Below are positions 4,836 to 7,586 of a DNA stretch of 7,586 nucleotides, piece after piece. Under the pieces are notes generated by a model. The model was not told the origin of the DNA. It was given only the letters and a program-made list of their open reading frames with translations, and made no database searches. The position numbers and the translations under genes are program-made. The stretch is taken from positions 1 to 7,586 of the forward strand of contig DATDFS010000213.1 in NCBI GenBank assembly GCA_036522495.1, read 5' to 3'. How positions within the stretch are numbered: the first letter of the stretch is position 1; the number at the start of each line of letters is the position of its first letter. This DNA is from Nitrososphaera_A sp036522495. GTDB lineage: Archaea > Thermoproteota > Nitrososphaeria > Nitrososphaerales > Nitrososphaeraceae.

Positions 4836-6224
4836 TTAGAGATAATCTGAAATTTTGATTTTCTCTTCGTCTGGAATTTTTGCTATTTCAAACCTCTCCT
4901 TAGGTTTAAGTAGTGTTGATGTGGCGTCAATCCCCACTTTTGTTGTAAGCAAATTTTGTTGATCACTTGAAGGATCAAGGCTCGAACCTTTGGCATTCGT
5001 AACTATCATAAACCCTTTGTCTGCCTGACATCTAGTAGATATTGCATATTCAACAGCAACGGGATCGGTCGGCTCAATGTCTTCATCAACTACAGTAGCC
5101 ATCTTGAGCGATGGATGGGATGCAAATGCAGCTATCAGAGCATTTTTCGGCTCGCCTTCAAGTCGCTTATGAATTTGAATTACTGCATCTAGCCAATTGC
5201 TTCCGCCATTTGTAAGACAAACAGCCTTCGTAGTAGGGACGACATTTTTTATCGTGTCAAACATCTTTGCTTCAACGGGTAAACCCATCAATAGCCTATG
5301 CTCAGCAAAACCAGGCAAAATATCATGTAAAATTGCTTGATTTCTAAACCTTATTCTGTCTAGTTCGAAGACGGGTTGTTTGCGCCTAAAATCATATGTT
5401 CTCAACATCTCAACCATCCATTCTTCCTCAGTTCTGTCTTTTAGAATCCTGCCTTCCAGGATGATTTCTGAATGAGTGGGCACATATAATTGGGAATAAT
5501 TACTCTTGCATAGGGTGAGCTCCCCATCAAGTAATGAATTTGCTATTAACATTTCATCAATGCCGTATGTAGCTTGATATGCCGCTGCAATACTGACTGC
5601 AGGATGTACTCCTATTGCAATCGCAACTTTCAGATCTTCTCCATGATCTTTTGCAAATGAATAACACTTATGAAGATGTCTGCCTTCTACCATTCTAATT
5701 ACCATGTGTTTGTCATCCAATTGTAATACTCTGTGGATGGAAGAATTTTGGTTCTTTCTTTCTTGATCTTTTGCGAAAACTATTGAAGATGTAAAATATG
5801 GACCTGCATCCTTTTCAAAATGAGTGACGATTGGTAGCTTAAATAAATCGTGTGAGGAATTCTCATAAAAAGGAGCATCGGCGGATGACACCACTTTTGG
5901 TTTGAATACCCTCTGAATCGCTTGTGTAACACGTGCATGAATCAGTTTCTGTTCTTTCGCCCCGATGGCAAGGGAGAATCTCTTCCGCGTCCCAACAACA
6001 TTGGAGGCCACTATAATTTCTTTGCTCCCCTTGACTTTTTCGAATAATATTGCATGCTTTCCCTCGAGTTTGCTTACGACTGCCGCGAGCTCAAATTTGG
6101 GTTTAACATTTTTACTTATCTTGACAAGATCATTTTCCCTTTCTAAAGCCTCTAGGAAAGAGCGAAAATCTTTTTTAATACTGTTACTGTTTGGATTCCT
6201 GTGCGTACCCCTTACCGCCCTCAC
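4836..6224 (-). CDS. UbiD-family decarboxylase, possibly anhydromevalonate-phosphate decarboxylase
   Basis: The 462-aa protein is a UbiD-family, prenylated-FMN-dependent decarboxylase. Aligned from memory to fungal Fdc1, the metal/cofactor residues are present: N160 and R165 in NSSIHR, H183 in EGRHLHK exactly 18 residues after R165, and E224 in GIDEM. The acidic motif SEIILEG (252-258) and the family signature STRCQAD (near 395-401) are also present. The length suits archaeal UbiD proteins. In many archaea one such protein converts trans-anhydromevalonate 5-phosphate to isopentenyl phosphate in the modified mevalonate pathway; that is my preferred role, inferred from family and host. It would need prenyl-FMN from a UbiX enzyme encoded elsewhere. 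The GTG start overlaps the upstream gene by 41 nt; the first 16 residues are atypical, but no other standard start codon precedes KKDFRSFLEALE. Confidence 0.9.
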   Translation of the reverse strand: MRAVRGTHRNPNSNSIKKDFRSFLEALERENDLVKISKNVKPKFELAAVVSKLEGKHAILFEKVKGSKEIIVASNVVGTRKRFSLAIGAKEQKLIHARVTQAIQRVFKPKVVSSADAPFYENSSHDLFKLPIVTHFEKDAGPYFTSSIVFAKDQERKNQNSSIHRVLQLDDKHMVIRMVEGRHLHKCYSFAKDHGEDLKVAIAIGVHPAVSIAAAYQATYGIDEMLIANSLLDGELTLCKSNYSQLYVPTHSEIILEGRILKDRTEEEWMVEMLRTYDFRRKQPVFELDRIRFRNQAILHDILPGFAEHRLLMGLPVEAKMFDTIKNVVPTTKAVCLTNGGSNWLDAVIQIHKRLEGEPKNALIAAFASHPSLKMATVVDEDIEPTDPVAVEYAISTRCQADKGFMIVTNAKGSSLDPSSDQQNLLTTKVGIDATSTLLKPKERFEIAKIPDEEKIKISDYL

Positions 6225-6603
6225 TTCGATTATATTCCTCTTTTACTAGATTCATAATCTCATCCATGATTGCTTTCATGTCGCCAAGTTGCAATTGCTT
6301 TGTACTGTAAAGTGAGACGATGCAGATACCGTTTATCATACTAGACACCCTCTCTGAGATTGTACTAACAAACATGGAATCAAACTTGCTTGGAATCACT
6401 TTAGCTGTATTGACTTTGTTTGAAGAACTTATGGAAACAGAAATTGATCCGATTCTATTAGAACCTTCAGCTAATGAGATAAAACATCCATTTTGAAAAG
6501 AGAGAAATTTTATAAGAAAAATCCTTCGAGTTTCCGACTTGGCATAACGTACAACTGTTATATCAGATCCTTCATTTTGCATTGTTATGAGGAACTTATA
6601 CAT
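6184..6603 (-). CDS. Small protein resembling proteasome assembly chaperone 4 (PAC4)
   Basis: This 139-aa protein is the middle gene of a three-gene operon. Its ATG overlaps the stop of the zinc-ribbon gene by 8 nt, and its last 41 nt overlap the UbiD gene. Its layout recalls the PAC4/PSMG4 fold: a beta-rich first half; FISLAEGSNRIGSISVSIS (41-59), comparable with the FLWVG...LAVAM strands; then PSKFDS and VSTISERVSSMINGICIVS (79-97), comparable with the 'STGLAQRLARKTNKQVFVS' helix-strand. It ends in a helix MKAIMDEIMNLVKEEY (109-124) like the 'VENRIKEEM' end of PAC4. This is pattern similarity seen by eye, not a scored match. If right, it would help assemble the 20S proteasome; if not, it is an unassigned archaeal protein. 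No signal peptide or membrane segment. The tail after residue 124 is polar and probably disordered. Confidence 0.45.
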   Translation of the reverse strand: MYKFLITMQNEGSDITVVRYAKSETRRIFLIKFLSFQNGCFISLAEGSNRIGSISVSISSSNKVNTAKVIPSKFDSMFVSTISERVSSMINGICIVSLYSTKQLQLGDMKAIMDEIMNLVKEEYNRSEGGKGYAQESKQ

Positions 6604-6841
6604 GAACTGATATGGTCTTGGCAGTGTGTGATTCTTGCTGCTTTTTCCTTGCCCGCAATTTAGCCTTGTACTTTAGATTTCTGGGTTTTGTCCTTAATCT
6701 ATAACCGCAACAAGGGCACCACAATCCATCCCATTTTATAAATATCTCACATATCTGACAGCGTTTTTGTCCACTAGCATAGCGGCCAGAACCGACCGGT
6801 TTTTGTGCTTTATGACGTATACATATACCCTTACAAGTCAT
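6596..6841 (-). CDS. Small zinc-ribbon protein of the CKGIC type
   Basis: The 81-aa basic protein starts at an ATG (6841-6839) with GGAAGG 7 nt upstream. C28-x2-C31 and C42-x2-C45 (within WCPCCG) form a four-cysteine zinc ribbon; C3 and C7 in CKGIC add a second Cys pair at the N-terminus. The C-terminal half is rich in Lys/Arg (RLRTKPRNLKYKAKLRARKK) and could bind nucleic acid. I recognise the CKGIC...KRCQICEIFIKW...GLWCPCCGYRLRTKPRN pattern as common in ammonia-oxidising archaea, often in several copies per genome and of unknown function; this is recall, not a search. It is the first gene of the operon with the PAC4-like and UbiD genes. Confidence 0.8.
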   Translation of the reverse strand: MTCKGICIRHKAQKPVGSGRYASGQKRCQICEIFIKWDGLWCPCCGYRLRTKPRNLKYKAKLRARKKQQESHTAKTISVHV

Positions 6842-6893
6842 TCAATTCCCTTCCTGGTAGAATTATTACCTATACTAAATATGTCATAAATAC

Positions 6894-6903
6894 TATTTAA
6901 ATT
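6894..6903 (-). promoter_or_regulatory. TATA box of the zinc-ribbon / PAC4-like / UbiD operon
   Basis: Minus-strand AATTTAAATA is centred about 58 bp before the ATG, which predicts transcription from about 6873 and a leader of some 30 nt that includes the GGAAGG ribosome site. No other promoter is obvious ahead of the two downstream overlapping genes. Confidence 0.5.
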
Positions 6904-7034
6904 TATGCAAATATTTTATTAAGGGAAAGGTAAAGACATCAAAATTTATATCATACCTTATTAGGCAAAATGGGAAAGTTTCGTTAACAATGTTTTTGAA
7001 ATATTGGATATTGTAAGATCATCCAGCAGAAAGC

Positions 7035-7187
7035 ATGAGTAAGAGTTTACCGCAGTCACGGTAGCAGACCCCTGAGAAGGCAAAGACCTTTTTTCATGCT
7101 GCCGCTTCTATGGGAAGATGGGAGGTTGCCATTTATGGATTTTCAACCGCTGTGTGTTTGGCGATATATTATGCAGAATGCAGGTAA
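7035..7187 (+). pseudogene. Tiny membrane-protein frame interrupted by an amber codon
   Basis: An ATG at 7035 reads nine codons (MSKSLPQSR), meets TAG at 7062-7064, then continues in the same frame to TAA at 7185-7187. The second part, QTPEKAKTFFHAAASMGRWE followed by VAIYGFSTAVCLAIYYAECR, is a clean single membrane helix with an amphipathic lead-in and a charged end. The frame is more protein-like than the competing +1 frame (33 aa from 7095). It may be a gene killed by one CAG- or CGG-type change to TAG, or a gene whose real start I have missed: the only ATG after the stop, at 7110, would give 25 aa. I do not recognise the family with confidence. Confidence 0.4.
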
Positions 7188-7267
7188 AGTACATTAGAAA
7201 TTCCCAGTATCATGATCCCATCTTATTTAATCATTAACAGCATAGTTAACGAGATATACATACAAAC

Positions 7268-7405
7268 TGCTTTGTTGCATAACTCTGTTATCAGTCAGTA
7301 ACACTAGAAATATTTGCCTTCATAGTGATAAATCAAGTATAATTAACGATAAGCTGTATTGAAATAGCCAATATCTCGCGATTTATTTAGTTATGCAACA
7401 AAGCA
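7268..7405. mobile_element. MITE-like element with perfect 17-bp terminal inverted repeats
   Basis: TGCTTTGTTGCATAACT (7268-7284) is repeated exactly in inverted orientation at 7389-7405, bounding 138 bp with no coding potential. The flanks show an imperfect direct repeat, CATACAAAC (7259-7267) and CATGCAAAAC (7406-7415), which may be a worn target duplication. The size, perfect ends and lack of a transposase fit a miniature element mobilised by a full-length insertion sequence elsewhere. I cannot name the family. Confidence 0.6.
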
Positions 7406-7473
7406 CATGCAAAACACGTATTTATGAAGTAAACGATCTACTATTAAATCCCCGAGATATTCTCAACTATGCA

Positions 7474-7586
7474 TTAAGATGAATTGAACGACTTGCCTCT
7501 TCTAAGAGCAATTGTTCTTGCCGATGATTTGTCTCTAATTCCACGTCTGTTTGTATCTGTGTTTTGCGGTAAAGATGTCCCACGTT
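7474..7586 (-). CDS. Possible C-terminal end of a gene cut by the right edge
   Basis: On the minus strand one frame is open from the edge to TAA at 7476-7474, giving a basic, polar tail (about 36 aa, including NTDTNRRGIRDKSSARTIAL and RRGKSFNSS) with codons such as AGA, ACA and ATT that resemble the neighbours. A second minus frame ending in TAG at 7469-7467 and one plus frame are also open here, so strand and frame are not secure. No family can be given. Confidence 0.3.
   Translation of the reverse strand, partial: RGTSLPQNTDTNRRGIRDKSSARTIALRRGKSFNSS

Noticed and set aside
5965..6249. Plus-strand 94-codon frame with hydrophobic composition
   Set aside because: It is antisense to the well-supported UbiD and PAC4-like genes.
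1..7586. CRISPR arrays, rRNA genes, toxin-antitoxin or defence clusters
   Set aside because: No regularly spaced repeats, no rRNA-like sequence and no recognisable defence or toxin genes were seen on either strand.

Overview
The window most likely comes from an ammonia-oxidising archaeon (class Nitrososphaeria; a low-GC Nitrosocosmicus-like member is my best guess). The reasons are AT-rich DNA with archaeal TATA boxes, tRNA genes interrupted by small archaeal-type introns, an archaeal inositol-phosphatase-family enzyme, a UbiD-family decarboxylase of archaeal type, and a CKGIC zinc-ribbon protein that I associate with this class. The assignment is by recognition only; no search was possible.

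Layout. 1-263: C-terminal end of a membrane protein running in from the left. 445-966: decay zone with an IS630-type transposase N-terminus (+) next to a stop-riddled reading frame (-). 1092-1178: tRNA-Lys(UUU) with a 13-nt intron (-). About 1205-1916: mostly non-coding, with a terminator-like hairpin at 1567-1601. 1954-2068: tRNA-Asp(GUC) with an insert of about 41 nt in its D-loop (+), convergent with an inositol-monophosphatase-family gene (2086-2910, -). Upstream of that gene is a structured leader (2943-3065). 3331-3654: unrecognised 107-aa protein (-). 3837-4605: a dead IS6-like insertion sequence, still framed by imperfect terminal repeats and a perfect 8-bp target duplication. 4836-6841: a tight three-gene operon (-) of zinc-ribbon protein, small protein resembling proteasome-assembly chaperone 4, and UbiD-family decarboxylase. 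7035-7187: tiny membrane-protein frame broken by an amber codon (+). 7268-7405: MITE-like element with perfect 17-bp terminal repeats. 7474-7586: possible gene end at the right edge.

How it works together. The only clear operon is 6841 to 4836, where the genes overlap by 8 and 41 nt and probably share the TATA box near 6898. The UbiD protein keeps its cofactor/metal and acid residues and may be the anhydromevalonate-phosphate decarboxylase of the archaeal mevalonate pathway. The phosphatase gene stands alone, possibly with a leaderless start or a regulated leader. The rest is an accessory landscape: at least three mobile-element remnants and two decayed frames lie between housekeeping genes and two tRNAs.

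The signals that most deserve a second look are the competing hairpins over the ribosome site of the 2943-3008 leader frame, the D-loop insert in tRNA-Asp, and the PAC4-like gene between the zinc ribbon and the decarboxylase.
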